Positions 45,574-45,600 of a stretch of 45,600 nt of DNA are shown one piece after another. This DNA is from Saprospiraceae bacterium. Its GTDB lineage: Bacteria > Bacteroidota > Bacteroidia > Chitinophagales > Saprospiraceae. The stretch lies in contig JAHDDE010000028.1 of NCBI GenBank assembly GCA_020629515.1, forward strand, positions 1 to 45,600. The letters are read 5' to 3'. Position 1 is the first letter of the stretch. Every line of letters starts with the position of its first letter. A program made the position numbers and the translations under genes. The notes under the pieces are model-generated. The model was not told where the DNA came from and made no database searches. It worked only from the letters and a program-made list of their open reading frames with translations.

Positions 45574-45600
45574 CTACGTCTTTGATGGTTCTTGGTTCGT
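45574..45600 (-). CDS. Possible C-terminal end of a convergent gene (partial)
   Basis: On the minus strand, eight sense codons (TNQEPSKT) run from the window edge into a TAG stop at 45574-45576, just beyond the shared-looking terminator. The arrangement (terminator with A-run on the other side) suits the 3' end of a convergent gene. The sequence is too short to identify anything. Confidence 0.25.
   Translation of the reverse strand, partial: TNQEPSKT

Overview
The window is AT-rich chromosomal DNA from a member of the Bacteroidota, most likely a Saprospiraceae-like lineage. Evidence: TAnnTTTG-type -7 promoter elements; many lipoproteins; type IX secretion (T9SS) C-terminal sorting domains (CTDs) on giant multidomain surface proteins that also carry DUF11, HYR-like, PKD-like and dockerin-like modules; a bacillithiol-system YtxJ; a eukaryote/archaea-type ProRS; and a FadL-like outer-membrane protein. 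No tRNA, rRNA, CRISPR array, insertion sequence or phage gene was seen.

Layout. 1-623 is the truncated end of a LuxR-type response regulator, divergent from a 51-residue membrane peptide. 1171-5317 (+) holds a lipoprotein, a DUF4403 protein, ytxJ and a DUF547 protein whose signal peptide is encoded inside ytxJ. 5301-7504 (-) is a three-gene FKBP lipoprotein cluster, followed upstream by a long-form gap gene. 9268-10483 (+) is an ABA4-like membrane protein overlapping a second polytopic protein. 10475-14021 has a DUF3089 hydrolase, a secreted M12B-like metalloprotease and an ArsC/Spx-fold protein. 14150-21814 (-) encodes two giant secreted proteins. Then come proS, an exported protein with acidic and Ser/Arg-rich ends, and a FadL-like porin. 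26399-30454 (-) is a third giant protein. 30773-34328 (-) is a compact operon ahcY-metK-LMW phosphatase-CAP protein. 34446-43025 (-) is the largest gene: 2859 residues with twelve DUF11 repeats. The window closes with an SDR dehydrogenase, an MlaE/MlaF-type ABC pair, and perhaps the last codons of a convergent gene.

How the parts fit. Ordinary housekeeping genes (central carbon metabolism, translation, methyl cycle, lipid transport) alternate with four very large surface or extracellular proteins. Three of the four share one C-terminal cassette: an Ig-like linker, a two-loop dockerin-like segment, a conserved IKxGDVxGN-type strand and a T9SS CTD. The variable N-terminal part differs: HYR-like domains, DUF11 repeats, or a propeller-like region. 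The fourth (PKD-like repeats) has no visible CTD and sits just upstream of a CTD-bearing partner. The most notable region is 36954-42587. It is a nested repeat array in which an A-B domain pair is duplicated, a B-like domain follows, and seven near-uniform ~468-bp units complete it, each ending in an acidic Asp-rich segment.

All functional statements come from reading motifs by eye. No database search or structure prediction was run.
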